Positions 23,899 through 31,426 are shown, counted from the first letter of the stretch. The stretch is DNA of 32,274 bases from CAZZKE01 sp964655005 (GCA_964655005.1 CAZZKE010000028.1:1-32274), one strand, 5' to 3'. A program made the numbers and translations. Notes: generated by a model from the sequence alone, not told the origin.

Positions 23899-24919
23899 TC
23901 GCCAACAGGGCGTGCAGGGCCGGGCCGTCGAGCCAATCGGTGTTGCCGTCGCTGGTATAGATGAAGTCTTCGGCCACCGGGCGGGCGCCTTCGACGGGCC
24001 CCAGGTCTTCGTCCCAGAAGTTGAAGGCCGGCAAAATCACATAGCGGTCATCCAGTTCCACCGTGTTGCGGGCGTCGTCCTGGGTAATCATGATTTCGTG
24101 CAGTTTTTCGCCGGGCCGGATGCCAATGTTGCGGTGGGGGATGCCCGGTGCCATGGCGTTGGCCAGTTCGGTCATGCTCATGGAAGGTATTTTCGGGACG
24201 AACACCTCGCCGCCCTTCATCAGGGCCAGGCTGGACAGCACGAAATCGCAGCCCTGGCGGACGGTGATCCAGAACCGGGTCATCCGTTCATCGGTGATCG
24301 GGATGCTGTCGGCCCGTTCGGCGAGCAGTTTCCTGAACAGCGGGATCACACTGCCCCGCGAACCCAGGACATTGCCATAACGCACCACGCTGAAGCGCGC
24401 CCCGCTGGCGCCGCTCAGGTTATTGGCGGCGACAAAAATCTTGTCCGACGCCAGTTTGCTGGCGCCATACAGGTTAACCGGATTGGCCGCCTTATCGGTG
24501 GACAGCGCCACGACCTTCTCGACGCCGGATCGAATCGCCGCCTGAACGATGTTTTCGGCGCCGTATACATTGGTCTTGATGCATTCCATGGGATTGTATT
24601 CGGCCGTCGGCACCTGCTTCATGGCGGCGGCGTGAATAACCACATCGACCCCCATCATGGCCATTTCCAGGCGGTCCCGGTCACGCACGTCGCCAATGAA
24701 AAACCGCAGCGATTGCCGGCCCTTGAATTTGGCGCTGTTCTGCATGTCGTATTGCTTGAGTTCGTCGCGGGAGAAAATAATCGTCTTCTTCGGCCGATAG
24801 CGGTTCAGCAGATTATCGACAAAGGCCTGGCCGAAGGAGCCGGTGCCGCCGGTGACCAGAATCGACTTGCCGTTCAGGTCGGGCATGGTGTGATCGAAGG
24901 TATTTTGCGATGCGGACAT
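23891..24919 (-). CDS. pseB: UDP-N-acetylglucosamine 4,6-dehydratase (inverting)
   Basis: A 342-residue extended SDR enzyme. TGGTGSFG at 23-30 binds NADP; FSRDELKQYDM is a hallmark of the PseB/FlaA1 group; Asp142, Lys143 and Tyr151 in STDKAANPVNLYGASK are the dehydratase catalytic region. It commits UDP-GlcNAc to pseudaminic acid by 4,6-dehydration with 5-inversion. The ATG at 24919-24917, with AGAGG upstream, is preferred to an upstream in-frame start at 25000 that would lie in the leader and remove most of the leader elements. It is the first biosynthetic gene after a 160-base leader that contains an ops-like element. Confidence 0.95.
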   Translation of the reverse strand: MSASQNTFDHTMPDLNGKSILVTGGTGSFGQAFVDNLLNRYRPKKTIIFSRDELKQYDMQNSAKFKGRQSLRFFIGDVRDRDRLEMAMMGVDVVIHAAAMKQVPTAEYNPMECIKTNVYGAENIVQAAIRSGVEKVVALSTDKAANPVNLYGASKLASDKIFVAANNLSGASGARFSVVRYGNVLGSRGSVIPLFRKLLAERADSIPITDERMTRFWITVRQGCDFVLSSLALMKGGEVFVPKIPSMSMTELANAMAPGIPHRNIGIRPGEKLHEIMITQDDARNTVELDDRYVILPAFNFWDEDLGPVEGARPVAEDFIYTSDGNTDWLDGPALHALLAND

Positions 24920-24997
24920 TATTGCCTCTTTCGATAAATGGCTGGATCGAACGACCATCACATAACGCTGTTTGACGGCCGGTAACCGGAATTTTTC

Positions 24998-25008
24998 CAC
25001 GCTACCGC
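24998..25008 (-). promoter_or_regulatory. ops-like antitermination element upstream of pseB
   Basis: Read on the minus strand the sequence is GCGGTAGCGTG, an 11-base identity to the enterobacterial ops element (GGCGGTAGCGTG) that pauses RNA polymerase and recruits RfaH at long surface-polysaccharide operons. It lies about 80 bases before the pseB start and directly after a hairpin, while the gene just upstream encodes a NusG/RfaH-like factor. Position, strand and partner gene all fit. Function in this organism is inferred. Confidence 0.75.
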
Positions 25009-25009
25009 A

Positions 25010-25033
25010 CTCCGGGTGAAAACACCCCCGGAG
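25010..25033 (-). promoter_or_regulatory. Leader hairpin next to the ops-like element
   Basis: CTCCGGG pairs with CCCGGAG around a short A-rich loop, with a two-base bulge and further GTG/CAC pairing possible. It lies one base before the ops-like sequence in the 160-base leader of pseB. No T-run follows on the minus strand, so it looks more like a pause or polarity signal than a simple terminator. Confidence 0.5.
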
Positions 25034-25078
25034 CGCCCGGGCTTCAGTCGATGGACCGAACCGTTTCCCGGCCTGTGC

Positions 25079-25582
25079 CTAGGCGCAGGCCCGGACCGCT
25101 TCGATCGGCGCCCGAACCCTGACCTGACGGCCAAGCAGATCGAGCAACACGACGACACGTTGGTTGTCGTCAAGGCTGTCGAATAAACCGGTCTGTTCGC
25201 AAAGCGCGCCGTCGATCAGTTGTACCCGGTCACCCTTGTTGAACCGGCATTTCAGTTTGCCGACGATCATTCCGTTTTCGTCTTCGCTGTGGCGCAATTC
25301 ATCGATGATGGCGCCGTTTAGCAGGCTCGGACGACCGTCAAGGCAGACCAGATGATTGATTCCGATAGTCGAATTAATGGCCCGCCAGCGGCTGTTTTCG
25401 GGGCCCAGCCCGACGAACAGGTAACGCGGAAACAGCGGCCTTGGCACCAGTTCCCGGCGCCGGGCGTGCCGCCGCAGTTTCATATACCGGGGCAAATAGA
25501 CCGAAAATCCCTGGCGGCGCAAATGGGCCGCCGCCGTATTTTCCGCGTTGACCCGGGTGTTGGCGACATACCAGTCGATCAT
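25079..25582 (-). CDS. NusG/RfaH-family transcription antiterminator
   Basis: A 167-residue specialised NusG paralogue. The N-terminal NGN domain starts DWYVANTRVNAENTAAAHL, with RRQGFSVYLPRY and PLFPRYLFV at 49-57, all typical; the C-terminal domain has the KOW-like stretch FNKGDRVQLIDG near residues 114-125. Such factors bind RNA polymerase and let it read through long polysaccharide operons. The gene overlaps the regulator gene by four bases (ATGA) and lies directly before the ops-like leader of pseB, so it very likely acts on the 24-kb operon that follows. It is shorter and more divergent than a housekeeping NusG, and no secE/rplK context is present. Confidence 0.9.
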   Translation of the reverse strand: MIDWYVANTRVNAENTAAAHLRRQGFSVYLPRYMKLRRHARRRELVPRPLFPRYLFVGLGPENSRWRAINSTIGINHLVCLDGRPSLLNGAIIDELRHSEDENGMIVGKLKCRFNKGDRVQLIDGALCEQTGLFDSLDDNQRVVVLLDLLGRQVRVRAPIEAVRACA

Positions 25583-26226
25583 TCGGGCGCCCCGCCTATG
25601 CTGGTGCGGGAAATATTCAGCAGCCTGGGGGCCAGAATCCGTTCCTGCGGCACCATGGTTTTCAGCCGGTCAAATTTTTCCTGTGACGCCGTCAAATCGA
25701 CGATAACGAAAGCGTCGATCTTGCCCAGGTCTTCCAGTCTGGTGAACACCGGCAATTCAGAGAAAGCCTCGACATCGCTGTCCTGTTCGAAAAATCCGGC
25801 AAATTCGACCGGATATTCCCGCGCGCACAGGATGGCGATTTCCGCCAGATCGCCCATACCGACCAGCGCGACGCGGCCCCACTCCCGGGCGGCGCAAACG
25901 TCGAACACGTCTTCGCATTGGGTCCGGGCGTGACGGAAAAAATTAAACGACATGGTCAGGTATCGCGCCGTCAATTCGCTTTTTTCGGCGAACCCCTTGG
26001 GCGTCAGGTAATAGGCGTAACGATTGGCCGGGGCCTGGGAAACCTTGACCAGGCCCTTTTTGACACAGCGTTTCAGGTAGGCGTTGGCCAGGCCCAGCGC
26101 CACCCCAAGATCCTTCGCCATGGACCGCTGGGTGGCGCCGCTGTTTTCGTGGACGGCGTTAAGAATGCCCAGCGTAATTTCGGTCTCGCTGTCCGTGGAT
26201 GAATTGATGAGCTTCGAATCGTTCAA
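25579..26226 (-). CDS. Winged-helix (MarR/EPS-associated type) transcription regulator
   Basis: A 215-residue protein with an N-terminal winged helix (ITLGILNAVHENSGATQRSMAKDLGVALGLANAYLKRCVKKGLVKV, split here by eye into three helices and a wing YAYYLTPKG) of the type found in exopolysaccharide-associated MarR-like regulators. The C-terminal half has a Rossmann-like run, GRVALVGMGDLAEIAILCA, resembling CoA- or nucleotide-binding modules. Two starts are possible: GTG at 26256, which would make the mRNA almost leaderless, or TTG at 26226, which has GGAGGCAGAGG upstream and is taken here. Palindromes overlap its promoter, so autoregulation is likely. It is coupled to the antiterminator gene. 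Confidence 0.8.
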   Translation of the reverse strand: MNDSKLINSSTDSETEITLGILNAVHENSGATQRSMAKDLGVALGLANAYLKRCVKKGLVKVSQAPANRYAYYLTPKGFAEKSELTARYLTMSFNFFRHARTQCEDVFDVCAAREWGRVALVGMGDLAEIAILCAREYPVEFAGFFEQDSDVEAFSELPVFTRLEDLGKIDAFVIVDLTASQEKFDRLKTMVPQERILAPRLLNISRTSIGGAPE

Positions 26227-26250
26227 TGCCGCCTCTGCCTCCGGGACCGC

Positions 26251-26265
26251 GTTCACGGCGCGAAC
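26251..26265 (-). promoter_or_regulatory. Second palindrome at the regulator's transcription start
   Basis: GTTCACGGCGCGAAC is an imperfect palindrome with the same GTTC(A)...GAAC arms and the same 15-base length as the operator 8 bases further upstream. It overlaps the edge of the predicted -10 and the expected start of transcription, a usual place for a second repressor site. Confidence 0.5.
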
Positions 26266-26293
26266 ACTACTCCGTTCACGATATGAACGTCAA
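26264..26293 (-). promoter_or_regulatory. Promoter with embedded operator upstream of the regulator gene
   Basis: On the minus strand: TTGACG (-35, 26293-26288), 18-base spacer, TAGTGT (-10, 26269-26264). The spacer contains the palindrome GTTCA-N5-TGAAC (26274-26288). The same arrangement with the same spacing is found at 27933-27962. This suggests a sigma70-type promoter controlled by a dimeric repressor, probably the regulator encoded directly downstream. Confidence 0.65.
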
Positions 26294-26296
26294 GCC

Positions 26297-26329
26297 AAAA
26301 AGCGGCTAAAGGCGTTATTTTTTATAGCC
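26297..26329 (-). terminator. Possible weak terminator after cysC
   Basis: GGCTA (minus strand) can pair with TAGCC over a 16-base A/T-rich loop, and five T residues follow two bases later. It starts right at the cysC stop codon. The stem is short and the loop long, so this is only a candidate end for the pyruvate kinase-like/cysC transcript. Confidence 0.3.
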
Positions 26330-26881
26330 TTACGACGGTTCCGGACCGATCCACCCGTTTTCAATCAGGTGCCCGATCACCGCATCGACGGCCTGATCGC
26401 GGGACAGGGCGTCGGTATCCACGACAAGGTCGGGATCGTCGGGCGCCAGGTATTCCGAATTCAGCCCGATCAGGGTATCGATTTCGCCCCTGCCGGCCCT
26501 GGCGTACAGGCCCTTGGGGTCGCGCCCGGCACAAACGTCGATGGGGCATTTAACATAAACGATAATCAGGTTTTCGACCGTTTCGCCGATGTGGCGGCGG
26601 GCATCCGGGTTGGCGCTCAGCGCCGAAACGATGACATTGAGCCCGGCCCCGGTGGTCTTGTTAGCCAGGTGGGTCAGGGTCGAGACAACCCGCAGCCGGT
26701 CCTTTGGCGCGAAGCCCAGGGCGTCGCCGAAAAAATCCCGGACCTCGTCACCGTCGTAGTGCATGGCCGGCACGCCGGCCCGCCGCAGCCGCCGCAGCAG
26801 CAGTTCGGCCAGCGTCGTCTTGCCGCTGGATGTCGGCCCCATTAGCCACAGGGTGAAACGGCGTTCGGCGGACCGGCCCAT
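26330..26881 (-). CDS. cysC: Adenylylsulfate (APS) kinase
   Basis: A 183-residue APS kinase. GPTSSGKTT at 15-23 is the P-loop, DGDEVR at 43-48 binds APS, and RDPKGLYARAGRGEI at 120-134 is a strong family signature. It phosphorylates adenosine 5'-phosphosulfate to PAPS, the donor for sulfotransferases such as the one at 21799-22719. ATP sulfurylase (CysD/CysN) is not in the window, so APS must come from elsewhere. The ATG at 26881 follows the TGA of the pyruvate kinase-like gene with no gap, so the two are co-translated. The P-loop variant PTSSGKTT in place of LSGAGKTT is within family range. Confidence 0.92.
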   Translation of the reverse strand: MGRSAERRFTLWLMGPTSSGKTTLAELLLRRLRRAGVPAMHYDGDEVRDFFGDALGFAPKDRLRVVSTLTHLANKTTGAGLNVIVSALSANPDARRHIGETVENLIIVYVKCPIDVCAGRDPKGLYARAGRGEIDTLIGLNSEYLAPDDPDLVVDTDALSRDQAVDAVIGHLIENGWIGPEPS

Positions 26882-27895
26882 TCAGTTCCCCAGAATTTCG
26901 GCGATAGAGGTATTGGATGTCCACTTTTCCGTTTCCTTGATCAACCGGCGAACCATTTCGACGGCCCGAACCGGGTGCTTGCCGATCGCCGTTTCGGCGG
27001 CCAGCACCAGGCCGTTGGAACCCATCAACACCGTGCTGACCACGTCGTTGAGTTCGGCCCTGGTCGGGGCGCTTCTGACAATCATCGATTCCAGCAGGTT
27101 GGTGGCGACATAGACCGGTGTCGAACTGGCCCGCGCCATGGAAATTATACGGCGCTGGATAAACGGTATTTTTTCAATCGCCACCTTGCGCGACAGGTCG
27201 CCGCGGTCGATCAGGATCTCGTCCGCCGCACCCAGAATATCCTGCAGGTTGGCCAGGCCGGACGGGCTTTCGATCTTGCTGATAATAGTGGCGCCGCCGC
27301 CGCACAACCCGCGCATGGCCTCGACATCCTGGCGGCAGTTGGTGAACGACAGGGCGAAGTGGCTAATGCCCAGGTCGCGGCCTATTTCGATGGCGCCGCG
27401 ATCCTTTTCGGTCAGCGGCTCAAGGATCAGGTCGCGCTGGACATCGGCCGCCTTGTTGCTGCCGATGCTGCCGGCGGCGGCGACGCGGGCCATGCAGTGG
27501 TCGTCGGTGACGGTTTCGACCGTCAGCTTGACATCGTTGAAGTCTATCGAAATAACGTCGCCGACGACAAATTGCCGGGCCACATCAAGCGGCGAAAAGG
27601 AAATATTGCCGGTATCCCCGACGACCGGTGAAAAATGAATTTTAACCTCGGAACCGAGCTCGAACCGGGTCTGTTCGCCGGCCATGTTCTGGTTCCGCAA
27701 CTGCGCCCCTTCGCTGTCCAGGCAGATCGGCACATCGGTCCATTGCCTTATTTTTTTAATTGTCGGGGCCACCTGTTGCAGCGGCGTATGGGACAGGTTG
27801 ATTCGGAAAACATAAATATCCTGGGCCTCGCATTTTTTGATGACCTCTTCCGACAGGGACGAGGGGCCTAGGGTAACGAGAATTTTCTGGGACAT
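26882..27895 (-). CDS. Pyruvate kinase-like protein without the C-terminal domain
   Basis: A 337-residue protein that follows pyruvate kinase through the A and B domains: VTLGPSS, RINLSH with Arg31, Asn33, Ser35 and His36, LDSEGAQLR at 59-67, ISKIESPSG with the catalytic lysine, RGDL, and ATNLLESMI. Housekeeping pyruvate kinases have about 470 residues; here the C-terminal regulatory domain is absent. The TKGPEIR loop has become SEGAQLR, so Lys is replaced by Glu, and ATQMLESM has become ATNLLESM. The fold and phosphoenolpyruvate site look usable, but the role may have changed. It is the first gene after a promoter shared in design with the regulator gene, and is joined to cysC. Why it sits in a glycan locus is not clear. 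Confidence 0.8.
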   Translation of the reverse strand: MSQKILVTLGPSSLSEEVIKKCEAQDIYVFRINLSHTPLQQVAPTIKKIRQWTDVPICLDSEGAQLRNQNMAGEQTRFELGSEVKIHFSPVVGDTGNISFSPLDVARQFVVGDVISIDFNDVKLTVETVTDDHCMARVAAAGSIGSNKAADVQRDLILEPLTEKDRGAIEIGRDLGISHFALSFTNCRQDVEAMRGLCGGGATIISKIESPSGLANLQDILGAADEILIDRGDLSRKVAIEKIPFIQRRIISMARASSTPVYVATNLLESMIVRSAPTRAELNDVVSTVLMGSNGLVLAAETAIGKHPVRAVEMVRRLIKETEKWTSNTSIAEILGN

Positions 27896-27932
27896 ATTAG
27901 GGCCGGACTTTCCATATTGATTAATGCCGCAG

Positions 27933-27962
27933 ACAGTACCTTGTTCATCCGATGAACGTCAA
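27933..27962 (-). promoter_or_regulatory. Promoter with embedded operator upstream of the pyruvate kinase-like gene
   Basis: On the minus strand: TTGACG (-35, 27962-27957, overlapping the stop of the membrane protein gene), an 18-base spacer, and TACTGT (-10, 27938-27933). The spacer carries the palindrome GTTCAT-CCG-ATGAAC (27943-27957). It matches the regulator promoter at 16 of 20 bases across the operator and -35 box, with identical spacing. Confidence 0.65.
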
Positions 27963-29302
27963 CCCGGCGGCCGGTCCATTCGGGCGGTCAGTAAAACCAG
28001 CGGCAGCATTACCAGAAAGAACTTGACCGCATTGGCCACATAAAGCGCGAAATCCTGATCGAAATCGATCAGCCACGGCAACAGCGCCACCACCGTCACG
28101 GCGGCGACGCCATCGCGGTTGCGGCCCAGCCGGACCAGCCCCGCCAGGCCGGCGATCAACAGCCCGCCATGCAACAGCAGCCCGGCCCAGCCGCCATAGA
28201 TAACCGGCTGGCCGAGCAGGGTGATTGAAGCCGTGTGCGTGCTTTTCGCCCTGATGCCGCAATACTGATAGGCGTAATCCTGACCCAGCGACAGGCTCGG
28301 CTTGCCGGGCCAGAACAGCCGCGGCACCAGGGCTTTCAGCCAGAACAGCTGCCTTGTCGCGACAAGCGGCTGATTGCCGTGCTTCCCGATAACGTTATGG
28401 AAACAGTATCTGGTTTCGGTCTGCCGCAGGACCAGCTTGTCGTTCAGCACCTTGACGAACATCGCCCCCGGAGAGTCCCCGTATTCCGTGACCCGCCGCA
28501 TTGATTGATGCGGCACCCGGATTATCTGCACAACCTGCACCAGAATGATCGTGGCGACGGCAAACGCCGCCCCGGCGGCAATCAGGTTTTTGATGGAGAC
28601 ATCCTTTAGCCTGAGCCAGTAAAGCAGCCCGGCCACGGCCATCAAAAGCGGTTTTTTGCCTTCGTGGACAACCAGCAGGCCGGCCACCGACAGCAGGATA
28701 ATCGCCGCGATCAACAGTTTTTCCCGGCCCCCCGCGGCGACCGCCAGGCGGACCAGATAGGCCAGGCAAAACGCCAGCAGCGGCGGCGCCAGGGAACGGA
28801 TCGCCGTAACCTGCGGCCCGCCGGACTTGAACGACAGGTAGTTGGCCACATTGACCAGCGACACGATCACCGCCATGGCGGCAAAAAGATAAATCCGGTT
28901 TAGCGCCGGCCCCCGCCCCGCCGCCGTGGCTTGTCCGACCGGCGGCGGCCGGCCTGCGGCCAGGCCGTGGGCGGCGATGCAGCACATGCCGAATATAATA
29001 AACACCCGTTCCGAATCACTGCCGAAATAGGTCTCGATATTCTTCATGTGGCTGCCCGGAAACGAGGTATCGGCAAGGCCCAGGACAAACGAAAACAGCA
29101 GCAGGCTGATCGCCCCCAGCAGGAACAGCGGCGACGTCAGGAACTGGCTGTCATTGTGCCGCCGTTCCTGAAAAATCTGGACCAGCAGGACCAGCGCCGC
29201 GCCCCACCTGACGGCGGCTATCGGCAGCAGTTGCAGGCCGGCGGCGGCGATTACCAGCCCGGCCAGAATAAGATTTGGATAAAGCCACCGGTTACAGGCC
29301 AT
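27959..29302 (-). CDS. Polytopic membrane protein, probable O-antigen/polysaccharide polymerase
   Basis: A 447-residue integral membrane protein with about 12 hydrophobic segments and one long hydrophilic stretch (about residues 263-370, including FHNVIGKHGNQPLVATRQLF and LVPRLFWPGKPSLSLGQDYA) before the last three segments. This plan, with a large periplasmic loop and a WPGKP-like motif, is that of Wzy or oligosaccharide repeat-unit polymerases. There is no sharp family signature, so the call rests on topology and locus. Its ATG overlaps the ribA stop by one base (TGATG), so it may be translated from the ribA message. No flippase is present in the window. Confidence 0.6.
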   Translation of the reverse strand: MACNRWLYPNLILAGLVIAAAGLQLLPIAAVRWGAALVLLVQIFQERRHNDSQFLTSPLFLLGAISLLLFSFVLGLADTSFPGSHMKNIETYFGSDSERVFIIFGMCCIAAHGLAAGRPPPVGQATAAGRGPALNRIYLFAAMAVIVSLVNVANYLSFKSGGPQVTAIRSLAPPLLAFCLAYLVRLAVAAGGREKLLIAAIILLSVAGLLVVHEGKKPLLMAVAGLLYWLRLKDVSIKNLIAAGAAFAVATIILVQVVQIIRVPHQSMRRVTEYGDSPGAMFVKVLNDKLVLRQTETRYCFHNVIGKHGNQPLVATRQLFWLKALVPRLFWPGKPSLSLGQDYAYQYCGIRAKSTHTASITLLGQPVIYGGWAGLLLHGGLLIAGLAGLVRLGRNRDGVAAVTVVALLPWLIDFDQDFALYVANAVKFFLVMLPLVLLTARMDRPPG

Positions 29303-30459
29303 CAGATCAGGTGGCCACCGCGCCCGGCCTTGGTCTTCAGGTAGCCTTCGTTGTGTTTGTTGGCCGGGAACGAATGGGCCACCCGCCCGGCCACATCGAC
29401 CCCGAATTTTTTCAGCGAATTTATCTTGTCGGGATTATTGGTCATCAGCCGGACCTTCCCGAACCCCAGCTGGCGCAACATTTCGGCGGCCGGCAGATAG
29501 ATTCGCTCGTCGGCGTCGAAGCCCAGTTGTTCGTTGGCGTCGATGGTATCGAAGCCGCGATCCTGAAGTTCGTAGGCGCGCAGCTTGTTGACCAGTCCGA
29601 TGCCGCGCCCTTCCTGCGCCAGATACAGCAGCACACCGCCGCCGGCGCCGGCGATTTCATGAATCGCACCGCGTAGCTGATCGCCGCAGTCGCACCGCAG
29701 ACTGCCCAGCAAATCGCCGGTAAAGCATTCCGAATGCAGCCGCGCCAACACCCCGTCGCCCGCCGTATCGGGGGCCGGGTCGCCGATGACGATGGCCAGA
29801 TGCTCAAGGCCGCCGTCCAGTGGCCGGAAGGCCAGAATACGGGTGTTTTCCGCCTCGTTCAGGGGCACCCGCGCCTCGCTGACCACCTTCAGTGTCCGGG
29901 CCGCCGTGTGTTCGTATTGAAAGACATCGCCGGCATCGACCACCAGCATATCATGGCGCACCACCCAGGCGTCCAGGTCGTCGGCGTCCGGGGTATTGAG
30001 CACGGCGACCGCCGCCGCCGGCAGCAGCCGGGCCAGTTTGACCAGCCCGATGGCGGCGGCCTCGCAGCTAAAATTGCCGGCCCCGGCGATATCGAGCCCC
30101 TTGCCGGGGGTCGTTTCGAGGGCCGACAGGGGGTCGGAAATTTCCAGAATAGCGGCGGCGCTCCAGCCCCCGTGAGCATCCAGCGTAATCACCGTATGGC
30201 CGCCGCAAGCCAGGCCAAGGACTTCGCCGCGACGGCGGGTTATCGCCAGCTGCGGCCTGCTGCAACTGGCCCTTGAAAGCTCGTTCAGGGCCTCGGCGGT
30301 TACCGCCTCGGCGGCCAGCACCAGGGCCGCGACGCCGCCGCCGCCCCTGACCGTGACGATCCGGCCGCGCCGCAGTTCCGAAACGCACCGGTCCACCGCC
30401 AGCAGCGACGCCGGTTCGCGCGACGCCGGCATGGGTTTCGACTGAAAACGATGTGGCAT
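29302..30459 (-). CDS. ribA: GTP cyclohydrolase II with degenerate N-terminal domain
   Basis: A 385-residue RibA. The C-terminal part is a full GTP cyclohydrolase II: zinc ligands Cys245, Cys256 and Cys258 in SECFTGDLLGSLRCDCGD with the spacing of E. coli RibA, QEGRGIGL at 282-289, and DTIDANEQLGF. It opens GTP to start riboflavin synthesis. The first 190 residues resemble the 3,4-dihydroxy-2-butanone-4-phosphate synthase half of RibBA in position but lack its acidic catalytic motifs, a form seen in alphaproteobacteria. The ATG at 30459-30457 with AGAGG upstream is preferred to an in-frame TTG at 30483. It is a housekeeping gene bordering the glycan locus. Confidence 0.92.
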   Translation of the reverse strand: MPHRFQSKPMPASREPASLLAVDRCVSELRRGRIVTVRGGGGVAALVLAAEAVTAEALNELSRASCSRPQLAITRRRGEVLGLACGGHTVITLDAHGGWSAAAILEISDPLSALETTPGKGLDIAGAGNFSCEAAAIGLVKLARLLPAAAVAVLNTPDADDLDAWVVRHDMLVVDAGDVFQYEHTAARTLKVVSEARVPLNEAENTRILAFRPLDGGLEHLAIVIGDPAPDTAGDGVLARLHSECFTGDLLGSLRCDCGDQLRGAIHEIAGAGGGVLLYLAQEGRGIGLVNKLRAYELQDRGFDTIDANEQLGFDADERIYLPAAEMLRQLGFGKVRLMTNNPDKINSLKKFGVDVAGRVAHSFPANKHNEGYLKTKAGRGGHLI

Positions 30460-30579
30460 CAAGCCGCCTCTTGTAAACAGCAACCGGTAAAATCCCCGGA
30501 TGGCCGCAACATAGCCGCAAATACGCCGCTTCGAAAGCCGGAAATAACCGCCGCAGAACCACTAAAACCGGATGCGTCC

Positions 30580-30609
30580 TTTTCAGAACGCCCCGAGCGC
30601 GACTATAGT
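30580..30609 (+). promoter_or_regulatory. Candidate promoter of the response regulator gene
   Basis: TTTTCA (30580-30585) and TATAGT (30604-30609) are separated by 18 bases on the plus strand, about 50 bases before the response regulator start. The rest of the 200-base divergent gap to ribA (30460-30659) shows no other feature I can support. Confidence 0.45.
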
Positions 30610-30659
30610 ACGAGTACGGAAAAATAAACCGCGGTGTATTAACGGGTTTGGAACGCTCC

Positions 30660-31349
30660 ATGACCACCGGTAAACATGTTTTGATAGTTGACGACGACGC
30701 CCCGCTACTTGAAATGCTGGGCGAGCAGCTACAACTGCATGAAGAATTCATCACCTCTACGGCGACCAGCGCGGCGGCGGCGCTGGAACTGGCCAGGGAT
30801 GACTATTTCGATGTCATCATCCTTGATGTCGGCCTGCCCGACATGGACGGGCGGGAGGTCTGCCGCCTGATGCGGCGGGGCGGCGTCAAATCGCCGATTA
30901 TCATGCTGACCGGCGCCGACACCGATTCCGACACCATCCTGGGGCTCGACGCCGGGGCCAATGATTATATTACCAAGCCGTTCCGGCTGGGCGTGCTGCT
31001 GGCCCGCCTGCGCGCCCATATCCGCCAGCATGAACGCAGCGACGATGCCGTTTTCACCATCGGGCCGTACAGTTTTCAGCCGGGCTCGAAATTGCTGCTG
31101 GAAACCGAAAACGGCAACAAGGTGCGGCTGACCGACAAGGAAGCGGCGATTCTTAAATATCTTTATCGGGCCGGCGACAAGGTCGTCAGCCGCGACATTC
31201 TGCTTGACGAGGTCTGGGGCTATAACGCCGGGGTCACCACCCATACACTGGAAACCCATGTATATCGGCTGCGCCAGAAAATCGAAAAAGACCCGTCCAA
31301 CGCCAGAATCCTGTTGACCGAACCCGGCGGCTATCGACTGGCGCCTTGA
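30660..31349 (+). CDS. OmpR-family response regulator
   Basis: A 229-residue two-domain regulator. The receiver domain has the acidic pair in DDD at 11-13, the phosphoacceptor Asp56 in IILDVGLPD, Thr84 in MLTGAD and Lys106 in ITKPF. The C-terminal winged helix binds DNA and includes KVRLTDKEAAILKYL, VSRDILLDEVWG and THTLETHVYRLRQKIE, typical of OmpR/PhoB proteins. The ATG at 30660 with GGAA upstream is preferred to an in-frame TTG at 30648. No sensor kinase is adjacent, so it is an orphan in this window. It is the only gene on the plus strand and is separated from lolA by a two-way terminator. Target genes are unknown. Confidence 0.93.
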   Translation: MTTGKHVLIVDDDAPLLEMLGEQLQLHEEFITSTATSAAAALELARDDYFDVIILDVGLPDMDGREVCRLMRRGGVKSPIIMLTGADTDSDTILGLDAGANDYITKPFRLGVLLARLRAHIRQHERSDDAVFTIGPYSFQPGSKLLLETENGNKVRLTDKEAAILKYLYRAGDKVVSRDILLDEVWGYNAGVTTHTLETHVYRLRQKIEKDPSNARILLTEPGGYRLAP

Positions 31350-31375
31350 CGCACCAGGACAAAAACCAGAACAAA

Positions 31376-31405
31376 AAAACGCCCGGCGGGAGCGCCGGGC
31401 GTTTT
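31376..31405. terminator. Bidirectional intrinsic terminator
   Basis: CGCCCGGCG and CGCCGGGCG form a perfect 9-bp G+C stem with a GGAG loop, flanked by A-rich sequence on the left and TTTT on the right. On the plus strand it ends the response regulator message 27 bases after its stop. On the minus strand the run of seven T makes it even stronger and ends the lolA message. Confidence 0.88.
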
Positions 31406-31426
31406 GGATTCCTAACTGGAACCCTT

